Assembly (NCBI RefSeq): GCF_001270495.1
Contig: NZ_LGUR01000227.1
Span: 1 to 61,056, forward strand
Reading direction: 5' to 3'
Origin: Streptomyces viridochromogenes
GTDB taxonomy: Bacteria; Actinomycetota; Actinomycetes; Streptomycetales; Streptomycetaceae
Length of the DNA: 61,056 bases
Every line of letters starts with the position of its first letter. Positions within the stretch are counted from its first letter, which is position 1. The notes under the pieces are model-generated. The model worked only from the letters and a program-made list of their open reading frames with translations, made no database searches and was not told the DNA's origin. Shown here piece by piece: positions 44,207 to 52,911 of the stretch. The position numbers and the translations under genes are program-made.

Positions 44207-45694
44207 ATGGTGTCGGGGGGAAAGGCAGAGGCCGCCGCGTCCGAGGGACGGCTGATCGGCGGGCGGTACCGGCTGGGCGAGCAGCTCGGCGCGGGCGGCA
44301 TGGGCGCGGTGTGGGCAGGACTCGACGTGCTCGTCGGGCGGGAAGTCGCCGTGAAGGAGGCGTACGTCGCCCAAGGGCCGTCACGCGTCGAACGGATCCT
44401 GCGCGAGGCGCGCGCCGCGGCCCGGGTGAACCACCCCTCAGTGGTGACCGTCCATGACGTGGTGATGGAAGACGGCCGCCCCTGGATCGTCATGGAGCGC
44501 GTACACGGCGAATCCCTCGCGGCCCTCCTGGAACGGCAGAGGTCCCTGCCCGAACGCGAAGCGGCACGGATCGCCCTGTGCGTACTGGAGGCCCTCTCCG
44601 CCGCCCACGCCCGCGGTGTCCTGCACCGCGACGTGAAACCGGGGAACGTGCTGCTCGGCGCCGACGGTCGCGTGGTCCTCTCGGACTTCGGCATCGCGTA
44701 CATCGCGGGCGAGGAGTCCCTGACCCGGTCCGGCGAGTTCATGGGGTCGCTCGCCTACACCGCGCCGGAGCGCATGGGCGGCAGACGCCCGGGCCCCGCC
44801 TCCGACCTGTGGTCGCTGGGCGTGCTGCTCTTCCAGATGGTGGAGGGGTGGTCACCGTTCCAGCGGGAGTCGGTGGAGGGGACGGTCGGTGCGGTGCTCA
44901 CGGCAAAGACGCCGGAGACGCGGCGAGCGGACGCGCTGGCCTCCGTCATCGCCGACCTGTTGTCCAAGGAGCCAGACGAGCGGCCTGAGGCGGACCGGGT
45001 CGTGAGGGCGCTGCGCGGCGCAGCGGGCGAGGGTGCCGGCCGACACGACGTTCCGGCCAAGAGCGGCGGCAACGGCCGACGACCGTGGCTCGGGGCCGCC
45101 GCCATCGCCGCAACCCTCGTGCTCGTGTTCCTGGCGACGGACGGCTGGCCGGGCGGTGGCAGGAAACAGCCGAGCGCCGACAGCTCACCCACGTCGTCCC
45201 ACACGGCCTCCCCCACACCTACGGTGACCGCCGCCAAGGGCTATGTCCATGTCCGGGAAGACGAGTTCGGACTCGAAGTGCCGGCCAGATGGCAGCGGCA
45301 CGCCCAGAACACCGACGGGCAGTACCGCTATACGAAAGGCTCGTACGAGCTCCTCGTCGTCCCCGGCCGGGACAGCGTGAAGGCGTATCCGGACGGTCTG
45401 ATCGAATACCAAAGGAACGACGAACCCGAGCTGCAGCCCTACCGCGAGGCGACGTGGAGCACGGCCTCGGGCTTCCGCCTCGTCGAGGTCGGCGACCGGA
45501 CCTTGGCAGAAGGGCAGTTCACCTGGCAGAAGGACGAGCGGGGACAGGAAGTGTTCGCACGGAACCTCGTCCTCCTCGTCGACGGGCGCTACCACGTGGT
45601 GCTCGTTCGCGGGCCGGCGAGCGAACGGGAGACCGTGGGGCGGATCTACGAAAGGGCCGCGACGACGTACGTGGCCACAGAGAGCGAGACCTAG
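44207..45694 (+). CDS. Membrane-anchored Ser/Thr protein kinase
   Basis: 495 aa. The Hanks kinase domain (about residues 18-280) has LGEQLGAGGMGAVWAG, the catalytic Lys in VAVKEAY, the loop LHRDVKPGNVLL, DFGIAY and YTAPERM. A single membrane helix (WLGAAAIAATLVLVFLAT) follows, then a Ser/Thr/Pro linker and an extracytoplasmic ~135-residue domain (EDEFGLEVPARWQ). The intracellular kinase plus external sensor is typical of actinobacterial PknB-like receptors, though no PASTA repeats are present. ATG 44207 lacks a ribosome-binding site; a leaderless start is likely. Confidence 0.88.
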   Translation: MVSGGKAEAAASEGRLIGGRYRLGEQLGAGGMGAVWAGLDVLVGREVAVKEAYVAQGPSRVERILREARAAARVNHPSVVTVHDVVMEDGRPWIVMERVHGESLAALLERQRSLPEREAARIALCVLEALSAAHARGVLHRDVKPGNVLLGADGRVVLSDFGIAYIAGEESLTRSGEFMGSLAYTAPERMGGRRPGPASDLWSLGVLLFQMVEGWSPFQRESVEGTVGAVLTAKTPETRRADALASVIADLLSKEPDERPEADRVVRALRGAAGEGAGRHDVPAKSGGNGRRPWLGAAAIAATLVLVFLATDGWPGGGRKQPSADSSPTSSHTASPTPTVTAAKGYVHVREDEFGLEVPARWQRHAQNTDGQYRYTKGSYELLVVPGRDSVKAYPDGLIEYQRNDEPELQPYREATWSTASGFRLVEVGDRTLAEGQFTWQKDERGQEVFARNLVLLVDGRYHVVLVRGPASERETVGRIYERAATTYVATESET

Positions 45695-45699
45695 GAGGC

Positions 45700-46150
45700 A
45701 TCCCTGTCTCCCTGGAAGGCGTCGGCACCTCGGCGTGCCGCCTACGCCAACTCCTCATCGCTGCCAGCCTGTGTGAGCAATGGCGCGACCGCGTGCCCTC
45801 GGCCGTGTGACCCGCGGTCAGCGTCGTCGACGGGTTCACCGACCCGTAGTAGGCCGCCCGGTAGGCGTTGTTCGCGGCGAGGAAGCTGAACGCCTTCCGG
45901 CTGGTGAGCACCGCCTCCGGTTCCGGGGCGCCGATGTCGTCCAGGTGCTGGATCCACCGCAGCTCATCCGCGATCGGATCGGACTCCGGGTCCCACCACG
46001 GCCGTGCGGCGGCAGGCATGTTCTCGGCACATCGCCAGCGGCCAGCTCCAGCCTCGACCGGAGCGCCTCCACATGCCGCTCGACATCGTCGTACAGCAGC
46101 TCGATCAGCCGGTCCTCTCCCCAGCTGATGAGAGGGTCTCGAAACCTTCT
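45700..46150 (-). pseudogene. Degraded gene remnant, unrecognised family
   Basis: On the minus strand, one frame reads DPLISWGEDRLIELLYDD and DVERHVEALRSRLELAAGD. After a one-base shift at about 46023, another frame continues ENMPAAARPWWDPESDPIAD and IQHLDDIGAPEPEAVLTSRK. Both halves have Streptomyces-like codon use and read as one protein. It decays into low-complexity sequence before the kinase gene. No function can be given. Confidence 0.4.
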
Positions 46151-46280
46151 AGTGCGGGTTGTTCGGAGGCTGCCCCAGCACCACCTGTCCGGATGGGCGT
46201 TGGGTCAGCAGCGGCAGATGCTGGATCCATGAGCGGCCCGGCCGGGGTGGAGTGTGGAGGTTCACACCCCGGCCCGGGTC

Positions 46281-47543
46281 TCATCGGATGTGCTTCGCCG
46301 GCTTGGTGGCGGCGTTGAGCAGGTACTCCAGGGGGCCGCGGCGGAAGAAGCGGGACCAGATCGCGGCGAACAGGATGGCTCCGAGGACGTACATGATCAG
46401 GGGCAGCCAGGACTGCTGGGTGCCGGTTCCGGCGGGCGTGGACAGTGCCGACTGTGCGAGGAAGTGGCCGACGTAGGCGGTCAGGGACATGGTGCCCACG
46501 GCGATGACCGGCTTGGCCAGGCGGCGCAGTCGCGGCAGACGGTCCATCGCCACCGTCGCGCCCACGATCACGAGGATCGCGATTCCGACGCTGCCGATGA
46601 TGTCGAACGTGGTGCCGCTGTGCGGCCCGGCCTTCAGCAGAAACGACGCGGGCATGTCGGGGAACGACCCTGCATCAGCGGGCATCGACCCGCTGCCGGT
46701 GGGCATCGAACCGGAGCCGCCGGACGACGACCCGTCTTCCGCGAGGCTCCGCAACGCGCCCTTGCCGGCGAGCAGCAGGGACATGCCGTAGGCGGCCGCG
46801 GTGAGGGTGGCGCCGAGCGCGGCCAGGCGCTTCTGGATGGTGCCGCAGGAGAGGTCGAGGCGGCCCAGCGCCATGCCCGCGATGACGAACGACATCCAGG
46901 TGAGCGCCGGGTAGAAGCCGGTGAGCAGCAGATCGAGGACGCCGACCTCGCTGAGGTGGCGGAGCGGGTCGTAGGTGTTGATGCTCTGCTGGACCGACGG
47001 GGTCAGCAGCGAGGTGAGGGCGAACGCCAGCTGCGGTGTGACGAGGGCGAACGCGGCCGCGATGATCGCGAGGGTCCTGGCGCTCAGTCGCACCAGGGGC
47101 AGGGCGAGGAGGAAGTAGACGCCGTAGAAGCCGAGGATGATCACGCCCCCGTACTCCATCGCCATCACGGTGCCCAGCGCCAGCAGGATCACGGCGCGGA
47201 TCGCGATGCGGGCCCTCGCCTGCCGGCCCGCCAGGCCGGTCTTGGGCTCGCGGCGGTCGGCGAGCAGCATCAGTGAGAACCCGGCGAGGGTGGCGAACAG
47301 GACCGACGAGTGGCCGTCCGAGATGTATCGGATCCAGCTGCCGACGCCAGTCGTGGCGGACAGCGGGGGGCCGATGTGCACGACGTACATGCCGAACACC
47401 GCCAGCGCGCGGGCCAGGTCCACCCCGACGAGGCGTCCCATCGAGGGACCGGGCGAGGCCGGGGGCTCGGGGGAGGTCCGGGGCGGCGGAGGCGAGTTCT
47501 CCTGCGGAGCTGATGTCTCCTGCGGCGGCTGTGTCTGTGTCAT
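46281..47543 (-). CDS. DUF418/heparan-acetyltransferase-like membrane protein
   Basis: 420 aa with about 10 membrane helices. A Pro-rich N-terminal tail precedes GRLVGVDLARALAVFGMYVV, the hallmark opening of this family, followed by GHSSVLFATLAGFSLMLLA and the basic loop RREPKTGLAGRQARARIAIR. A Gly/Ser/Met-rich cytoplasmic loop (about residues 265-295) contains repeated GSMP. GAGG lies 9 bases before ATG 47543. A second, broken copy lies at 50642-51290 beyond the two-component system. Members may transfer acyl groups across the membrane; the substrate is unknown. Confidence 0.82.
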   Translation of the reverse strand: MTQTQPPQETSAPQENSPPPPRTSPEPPASPGPSMGRLVGVDLARALAVFGMYVVHIGPPLSATTGVGSWIRYISDGHSSVLFATLAGFSLMLLADRREPKTGLAGRQARARIAIRAVILLALGTVMAMEYGGVIILGFYGVYFLLALPLVRLSARTLAIIAAAFALVTPQLAFALTSLLTPSVQQSINTYDPLRHLSEVGVLDLLLTGFYPALTWMSFVIAGMALGRLDLSCGTIQKRLAALGATLTAAAYGMSLLLAGKGALRSLAEDGSSSGGSGSMPTGSGSMPADAGSFPDMPASFLLKAGPHSGTTFDIIGSVGIAILVIVGATVAMDRLPRLRRLAKPVIAVGTMSLTAYVGHFLAQSALSTPAGTGTQQSWLPLIMYVLGAILFAAIWSRFFRRGPLEYLLNAATKPAKHIR

Positions 47544-47860
47544 ACGGAGAACCTCGCGTGGACGTCCGGGGGCGGACCATCCGGCAGTCTTCGGGCTCTC
47601 CCCCGCCGATCGGCGGGTACTGCCCTGCCGACAGGCGGAGTCTCGTCCTGACCGGTCGGTCCGGTGCGACCGGACGGGCGGTGTTGTTCGGCCACTTGGC
47701 GGGGGTGGACCCGACGGTTGCCGGATGGGCCCGTGGCGGCCGGGCTTGAAGGCTGGAGGCATGACAGACCGCGCCGACACAGGGAGCGCGAGGACTGCCC
47801 CGGCACTTCGGCCCGCGTACCGGGTTGTGACGCCACGACACCGCAGAAGAAAGGAACTTC
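47544..47860. other. Gene-free region upstream of the DUF418-like gene
   Basis: 317 bases without a supported gene. It should contain the promoter for the leftward DUF418-like gene. Confidence 0.4.
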
Positions 47861-47962
47861 GTGAACACCGCATCCGCTCCGACGACGGATGAGCCGTCCC
47901 TGTCCGCCCACGGGCTGTACGCGCGGCTGGCGGCCACCCAGCTCCTGGCCCCCGCGCGATGA
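47861..47962 (+). pseudogene. Short N-terminal gene fragment
   Basis: GTG 47861 has a good ribosome-binding site (AAAGGAAC) and a 33-residue frame starting MNTASAPTTDEPSLSAHGLY, with GC-rich third positions, before a TGA. It looks like the opening of a larger gene cut off by deletion. The family is not recognised. Confidence 0.35.
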
Positions 47963-48063
47963 CCCACCCCACGCAAGGTTGTCCGGTCGTCCACTGTCCC
48001 AGTCCCGGCCGGACAACCCCACGCACCGGCACCCACGGAAACCAAGACCGCGAAAGCCCGCCT

Positions 48064-48590
48064 GTGCGCACCGAGTCCGCCATCCGTTGCGGACGTGGGC
48101 TATGGGACTGGCTGGCCCAGCCGACTGCGCTGTTCGGCGGCGTGTACGGGCTCCTGGTGTCGAGTTCGGCCGTTGCCGCGCTCACGCAGTTCGGCGAGGT
48201 GACTCGGGCGGCGCGCATGGACGACGCCGTGTGGGTCCTGTTCACCGCCCTTGCCTCGGCCCTGGCTCATGGATACGCCCACCAGATCACTCACCGCGAT
48301 GCTCAGGGCCATCCCGGCATACGGGGAGTGGCGCGCGCAACCTCGCCGAATGGCCGCTGGTAGTGGCGGCGTTGCCCACCACACTGCTGCTGTGGGGGGC
48401 GGGCCTTGGCTGGTGGCACTCCACAGGCATCGAGTACGTCGCCTTCGGAATCAACACCGTCCTGCTCCTGGGCTGGGGCCTGCTCGCCTCCCGGGCCGCA
48501 GGCCGTACGTGGGGACGAGCCGTCAGGATCGGCGGTACTGACGCGCTCTTGGGAGTGGCCTTCGCTTTGGTCAGCACCCTGCTGAAGTGA
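48064..48590 (+). pseudogene. Frameshifted integral membrane protein gene
   Basis: The first part reads WDWLAQPTALFGGVYGLL and VAALTQFGEVTRAARMDDAV, and continues to GIRGVAR. The rest, in another frame, reads RNLAEWPLVVAALPTTLLLW and ends FALVSTLLK. Joining them gives a protein of about 174 residues with four or five membrane helices. The break lies in a run of four GC dinucleotides (48331-48338); three copies would restore one frame. The family resembles small VIT-like membrane proteins, but this is uncertain. Confidence 0.65.
48331..48338 (+). repeat. (GC)4 dinucleotide run at the frameshift
   Basis: GCGCGCGC. Removing one GC unit fuses the two halves of the membrane protein in a single frame, so a two-base slippage event is the probable cause of inactivation. 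Confidence 0.7.
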
Positions 48591-48671
48591 GGCGGCGATC
48601 AGGGCTGTCGTGCGCTGCCGGTTGAGGCTCACGTGTGAGCCGCGTGAGCCGCAAGCCGACAGAACAGCATG

Positions 48672-49784
48672 TCAGTCCGCGCTCAGGGGAACCCACAGCC
48701 GCACCCGGTAGCCGCCCTGAGCAGTCGGGCCCGCGTCCAGGGTGCCGTGCAGGATCTCGGCCCGTTCCCGCAGGCCGACCAAGCCCTGCTGCGAACCGGG
48801 CAAGGAGAGGGAGGGGCGCGTGGGAGGGGTGTTGGTGACGGTCACTCCGATACCGTCCCCGTCCTGCCACAGCTCGACGCGAGCGTTGGCGCCGGGGGCG
48901 TGCTTGCGGACGTTGGTCAGCGCCTCCTGAACCGTGCGGTAAAGGGCGCGTTGGGCAGGCGTGCCCACGGTGGGCGGCAGCTCACCCGTCAGCTCCGTGT
49001 GAGTGCCGCTGGATTCCACCAGTTTGCGCAGGTCGGCCAAGGTGGGCTGCGGCGTCAGCTCAGTGGATTTGCCGCCCGAGGCACGCAGCAGCGTGACCAT
49101 GGTGCGCAGCTCGTCGAGGGTGGTGACGCTCAGCGAACGGATCGTGCGGGCGGCCTCCTTGGCGTCCGCGTCCTTGGCGGCGACCTGCAACGCCCCGGCC
49201 CGTACGGCGATCAGGCTGACCTGGTGGGAGACCACGTCGTGCATCTCGCGGGCCAGCTGGGCGCGTTCACGGGCGAGCACGGCCTGGGCGTGCAGGGTCC
49301 GCTCGTGCTCCCTGGCCTCCTCGACCTCGGCCAGCCGCCGCGCCAGGTCCCGTCGTGCCTGGAGAAGCTGGCCGAACAGGACCGGGGCGACGCTGGTTGC
49401 CAGGCCGTACACGAAGAAGACCAGGGTCATGGTCCGGTACTCCGCGGCCAGGGGCCACGGAGTACTGCTCGCGACGGCGGCCAGGACGACGCACACCGCG
49501 AGGAGACGGCGGTTGCGGGAGCGTTCGGCCAGCGTGAACAGCGCCGCGAGCACAGCGACGGCGACATCCTGCATCAGCGCGATGGGCAGGGTGAGCAGGA
49601 AGACGCCGAGCGGGAACCTGCGCCGGAAAGCCAACGCGGCGCAGCCGACCGCGGCCAGCGTGACCTCGAGACGCGTGTGCTCCCACATGTCCACCACCAG
49701 CACGTCCACGGCCGCCACCGCCACCAGGACGATGTCGACGACCGGCGCGGGAACCCGCTGCCACACGGCACGTGCACGGCTCAT
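48672..49784 (-). CDS. NarL-type sensor histidine kinase
   Basis: 370 aa. An N-terminal membrane region of about four or five helices is followed by a coiled coil and the HisKA_3 box REMHDVVSHQVSLIAVRAGA. The ATPase domain has TVQEALTNVRKHAPGA, DGIGVTVTN and GLVGLRERAEILHG. It overlaps the response-regulator stop by 4 bases, so regulator and kinase are co-translated. It lies between an intact and a broken DUF418-like gene, its possible targets. Confidence 0.92.
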   Translation of the reverse strand: MSRARAVWQRVPAPVVDIVLVAVAAVDVLVVDMWEHTRLEVTLAAVGCAALAFRRRFPLGVFLLTLPIALMQDVAVAVLAALFTLAERSRNRRLLAVCVVLAAVASSTPWPLAAEYRTMTLVFFVYGLATSVAPVLFGQLLQARRDLARRLAEVEEAREHERTLHAQAVLARERAQLAREMHDVVSHQVSLIAVRAGALQVAAKDADAKEAARTIRSLSVTTLDELRTMVTLLRASGGKSTELTPQPTLADLRKLVESSGTHTELTGELPPTVGTPAQRALYRTVQEALTNVRKHAPGANARVELWQDGDGIGVTVTNTPPTRPSLSLPGSQQGLVGLRERAEILHGTLDAGPTAQGGYRVRLWVPLSAD

Positions 49785-50452
49785 CGGCCGGCCTCCGACC
49801 GCGGGCGCTCGTCGAGCAGCCCGGCCCGCTGCGCCAGCAGCGCGGCCTGCACCCGGCTCGTCACCCGCAGCTTCGTGAGGATCGCGCTGACGTGGTCCTT
49901 CACCGTGCCCGCCCCCAGGTGGATGCGCGCCCCGATGTCGGCGTTCGACAGTCCCTCCGCCACCAGGACGAGGACGTCGCGCTCCCGCGCGGTGAGCAGC
50001 CGGACCCGCGCGGCCTCCTCGTCGACGGCCGCCTCGGTGCCGGGGTGGCTGTGCAGCAGCGTCCGCGACGCCTTGGGCGACAGCACCACACCGCCCGCGA
50101 CCAGGGTCCGCACCAGGTGGGCAAGCTGCTCCGGCTCCGTGTCCTTGAGCAGGAAGCCGGCCGCGCCGGAGTTCAGCGCGGTCAGGATGTACTCGTCGGC
50201 GTCGAACGTGGTCAGCATCGCCACCACCGGCGGATCCGGCATCGTCCGCAGCTCGCGCAGGACGGTGAGCCCGTCGACGTCCGGCATCCGGATGTCCAGC
50301 AGCACCACGTCCGGCCGCTCCCGCCGGACGGCCTCCACCGCGTGGCCGCCGCTCGCGGTCGCGACGACCTCGATGTCCTCGGACGCGCCCAGAATGAGTT
50401 CGAAGCCCGAGCGGACCAGTGCCTCGTCGTCGACCACCACTACCCGGATCAC
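49781..50452 (-). CDS. NarL/LuxR-type response regulator
   Basis: 223 aa. The receiver domain starts MIRVVVVDDEALVRSGFE, has the phosphorylated Asp in VVLLDIRMPDVDG, Thr in LTTFDADEY and Lys in FLLKDTEPEQL. The C-terminal LuxR helix-turn-helix is LTARERDVLVLVAEGLSNAD. GTG 50452 is chosen: it gives the standard family start and has GAGG 8 bases upstream. ATG 50476 is the alternative. First gene of the pair with the kinase. Confidence 0.92.
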   Translation of the reverse strand: MIRVVVVDDEALVRSGFELILGASEDIEVVATASGGHAVEAVRRERPDVVLLDIRMPDVDGLTVLRELRTMPDPPVVAMLTTFDADEYILTALNSGAAGFLLKDTEPEQLAHLVRTLVAGGVVLSPKASRTLLHSHPGTEAAVDEEAARVRLLTARERDVLVLVAEGLSNADIGARIHLGAGTVKDHVSAILTKLRVTSRVQAALLAQRAGLLDERPRSEAGR

Positions 50453-50641
50453 GCGCTCCGCCTCACCTTCGTTCATGCCGTCCGGCCCATGTCGACTCGA
50501 CCCTAAAGCCACGTAGAGCTCTTGCGGCCCGGCGAGCGGCAGCTCCAGCCACACGGCGGGGTAGCACCCACCACTCAGCAGGGACACGGCAGCCTTCTGC
50601 CGGATAGTCCATGATCGGCCCGGGTCTCCAGCCTGAGGGTC

Positions 50642-51290
50642 ATGGCCCATCACCCAGACTCCCCGCCGCTTACGGCCGACGCGCCGTCCCCCCGAACGCG
50701 AGCGCGGCGAGCCCTCGACCGGCGCGCCCGGCGTGGGCCGGCTGATCGGGCTGGACCTGGCCCGCGGCCTGGCCGTCTTCGGCATGTACGCGGTCCACGT
50801 AGGCCCCGCCCCCAGCCAGGGCGGGGTCATCGGCTTCCTGATGGAACTGGCGCAAGGCCGCTCATCCGCCCTGTTCGCCGTCCTGGCCGGCTTCGCGGTC
50901 GCCCTCATCACCGGCCGCCGCACACCGAAGACCGGCCTGGCCGGCCGGCAGGCCGTCGCCAAGGTGATCATCAGGGCCGTGATCCTGCTGGCCCTTGGCA
51001 CCGCCCTGCCCTGACGGGCACCCCGGTCGTGCCGATCCTCGCTTTCTACGGACTGTTCTTCCTGCTCGTGCTGCCGCTGTACCGGCTGGGCGCCAAGCCA
51101 CTGGCGTTGATCGCCGCAGGATGGGCCCTGGTAGGCCCGCAGCTGCTGTACGCGCTGAAGCCGGTGGTCGGCGGCCGCGTGTTCCTCTCCTACGGCCAGG
51201 CCGACGGCCTCGTCTCACTGTTCTTCACCGGCGGTTATCCGGCCCTGACCTGGGTCCCGTTCGTGATCTCGGCGGCGGGCGGGCATACCT
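50642..51290 (+). pseudogene. Broken second copy of the DUF418-like membrane protein
   Basis: The sequence parallels the intact protein at 46281-47543 (GRLIGLDLARGLAVFGMYAV, RTPKTGLAGRQAVAKVIIRA, LTGTPVVPILAFYGLFFLLV, FFTGGYPALTWVPFVISAAG). Three lesions are visible. One extra C in a C6 run (50688-50693) shifts the frame after the first ~16 residues. A tandem CCCTG duplication (51004-51013) shifts it back and creates a stop. The 3-prime half is missing after about 51290. Removing one C and one CCCTG restores a continuous frame. Confidence 0.8.
51004..51013 (+). repeat. 5-bp tandem duplication (CCCTG)2 causing a frameshift
   Basis: Two adjacent CCCTG units. With one copy, the reading frame continues from ALGTAL into TGTPVVPILAFYG as in the intact paralogue. 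Confidence 0.75.
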
Positions 51291-51848
51291 CCGTTGAGGG
51301 GTGTGCGGCCGCCGCCGAGCCCTGCCGGTTCTGGTGCCAGGTCCCGTCGGTGGAACCAAGCCCACCCGCGCCTGCACACCGGATCACGTCACGCCTGAGC
51401 AGTGGCCATCGATGCCTCTCGATGGACGGGATGAGCAGGAGCACCGGTGCGGCTGTAGTGGGGCGCGACCCGCCCAGTCCGGCCCGTCCCGCCATGTCTG
51501 CCGGTCCTTTCCGGGCCGTTTCCAGTACGGGCCGTTCTCGCGTCCCAGCTCGGACCGCACCCCATTCGGGCGGCCTCCGTACCCAGCGGCCGACCCAGCA
51601 GAGCCGCCTACTCGAAGGTCCCTGGCAGCACTTCTGAATCCTCGCGTCCAGCCAGCGTCCAGAATCCGGCACCCAAGGACTCGTACGCGCCACCCGCGGG
51701 AACCTGCCCCGTCGTCAGACCACGAAATTCGCGCAGGTCAGAGCGATGCGGCCTAACACCGACCACAACGGAGCCGAACTCACGAGCAGCGGATTCAGTT
51801 CGTTCAAGCAAAGTTGACGATCCGACAGGACAAAATGAACGTTTCCGC
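51291..51848. other. Gene desert beside the tRNA genes
   Basis: About 560 bases between the broken DUF418-like copy and the tRNA group. No frame has protein-like content. GC content drops towards the tRNA side (51740-51845). This could be debris from past integration or deletion at the tRNA locus. Confidence 0.45.
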
Positions 51849-51863
51849 AGGTCAGGGACCTGC
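51847..51863 (-). terminator. Possible terminator hairpin after the tRNA-Ile2/Met gene
   Basis: GCAGGTC and GACCTGC form a 7-bp stem with a 3-base loop, 5 bases downstream of the tRNA in its direction. The following bases are only weakly T-rich. Confidence 0.4.
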
Positions 51864-51868
51864 ACAGG

Positions 51869-51942
51869 TGGGGCGGGTGGGACTCGAACCCACGGCCGAC
51901 GGATTATGAGTCCGCTGCTCTAACCGGCTGAGCTACCGCCCC
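51869..51942 (-). tRNA. tRNA with CAT anticodon (Ile2 or elongator Met)
   Basis: On the minus strand a 74-base cloverleaf starts GGGGCGGTAGCTCAGCCGG, has anticodon loop CTCATAA (anticodon CAT), T-arm GGGTTCGAGTCCC and acceptor CCGCCCC plus discriminator A. No CCA is encoded. CAT can be elongator Met or the lysidine-modified Ile2 tRNA; I cannot separate them by eye. Confidence 0.93.
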
Positions 51943-52086
51943 ATAGCGGCGTGTCGCGTACATGTGTGCGCGCCGTCTGCCGCAGCATAGCCGCTCATAC
52001 GATCTCCTGCTTCGTATGGTCGACTTCGCATGCCCAGAAGGACTCCGCCACGACCTGCACGGTTCCACGACAGGTGATCAGACATG

Positions 52087-52109
52087 AAAAAGGACCCCTA
52101 CGGGGTCCT
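52087..52109 (-). terminator. Rho-independent terminator after the tRNA-Asn pair
   Basis: AGGACCCC and GGGGTCCT form an 8-bp stem with a 3-base loop. In the minus direction it is followed by TTTTCATG. It lies 11 bases beyond the first tRNA-Asn, so the Asn pair and the CAT tRNA are probably separate transcripts. Confidence 0.75.
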
Positions 52110-52120
52110 CGTTCAGCATG

Positions 52121-52193
52121 CTCCCCCGACTGGACTCGAACCAGTAACCTGCCGGTTAACAGCCGGCTGCTCTGCCAATTGAGCTACGGAGGA
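52121..52193 (-). tRNA. tRNA-Asn(GTT), copy 1
   Basis: 73 bases on the minus strand starting TCCTCCGTAGCTCAATTGG, anticodon loop CTGTTAA (GTT), T-arm TGGTTCGAGTCCA, acceptor CGGGGGA with discriminator G. No encoded CCA. Identical to the second copy. Confidence 0.95.
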
Positions 52194-52198
52194 CCGAG

Positions 52199-52271
52199 CT
52201 CCCCCGACTGGACTCGAACCAGTAACCTGCCGGTTAACAGCCGGCTGCTCTGCCAATTGAGCTACGGAGGA
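52199..52271 (-). tRNA. tRNA-Asn(GTT), copy 2
   Basis: Identical 73-base sequence to the copy at 52121-52193, separated from it by 5 bases. A recent tandem duplication transcribed leftward. Confidence 0.95.
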
Positions 52272-52429
52272 ATGCCTCGTTGCATCGAACGCACCTACCT
52301 GGGTATTCGCCAGAGGGCGTGCGCTCGCTGCGACACATACATTAGCGCAAGCAGGGGGGTGCTCCGCCAATCGGTTCCCCCCGGCACCGACGCCGCACCA
52401 GGGACCTACGCAAGGGAAGGGTGGCCGCC

Positions 52430-52738
52430 ATGCGCTACCGGCTCACGTTCGTCATCGGACTCGCCGTCGGCTACGTCCTCGGCACACGCGCCGGACGCGA
52501 GCGCTACGAGCAGCTGAAGAAGACCGCCCGGGACATCTCCCAGAACCCCGCGGTCCGCAACACCGCCGAGTCGGCCGCCCAACAGGGCCGCCACTTCGCG
52601 GGCAAGGCCTACCACACGGTCAGCGACAAGGTCTCCGACCGAGTCCCCACCTCCGTAGCCGACCGAGTCCGCGCACTGCGGGAACGCAGCGCCCACAACG
52701 GCGGCGCGGAAGACGACTGGGGCACGAGCAACACCTAG
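52430..52738 (+). CDS. YtxH-like small membrane-associated protein
   Basis: 102 aa. A single N-terminal hydrophobic segment, LTFVIGLAVGYVLGTRAGRE, carries the glycine-rich pattern of YtxH-domain proteins. The remainder is charged and helical (ERYEQLKKTARDISQ). ATG 52430 has AAGGGAAGG upstream; GTG 52421 is too close to that site. Function unknown. Confidence 0.8.
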   Translation: MRYRLTFVIGLAVGYVLGTRAGRERYEQLKKTARDISQNPAVRNTAESAAQQGRHFAGKAYHTVSDKVSDRVPTSVADRVRALRERSAHNGGAEDDWGTSNT

Positions 52739-52772
52739 CGGCACTTCTGGACGCCGGTGACCGCCACGCTCC

Positions 52773-52832
52773 AAGGGGCGCGGGGCTGTGTCGGTATGCG
52801 GCTCCGCCGTGGGACGCGACCAGCCACAACGA
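52773..52832 (+). repeat. Streptomyces-type intergenic repeat element
   Basis: The segment starting AAGGGGCGCGGGGCTGTG and ending in GCGACCAGCC resembles a short element commonly dispersed between Streptomyces genes. Its ends can pair imperfectly. A related GGGGCGCGGGG...GCGCGACCA core recurs at 58284-58359. Confidence 0.55.
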
Positions 52833-52911
52833 ACCCGCGCCCGAAAGCCGCCCCGAACCGCCACGGCGCCCACGGCCCGAGCCAGCGCAGCGCTACGGCA
52901 CAATTTGGGCC

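Noticed and set aside
48669..50516. 615-aa plus-strand open frame
   Set aside because: Antisense to the NarL-type kinase and regulator, both of which have complete signature motifs.
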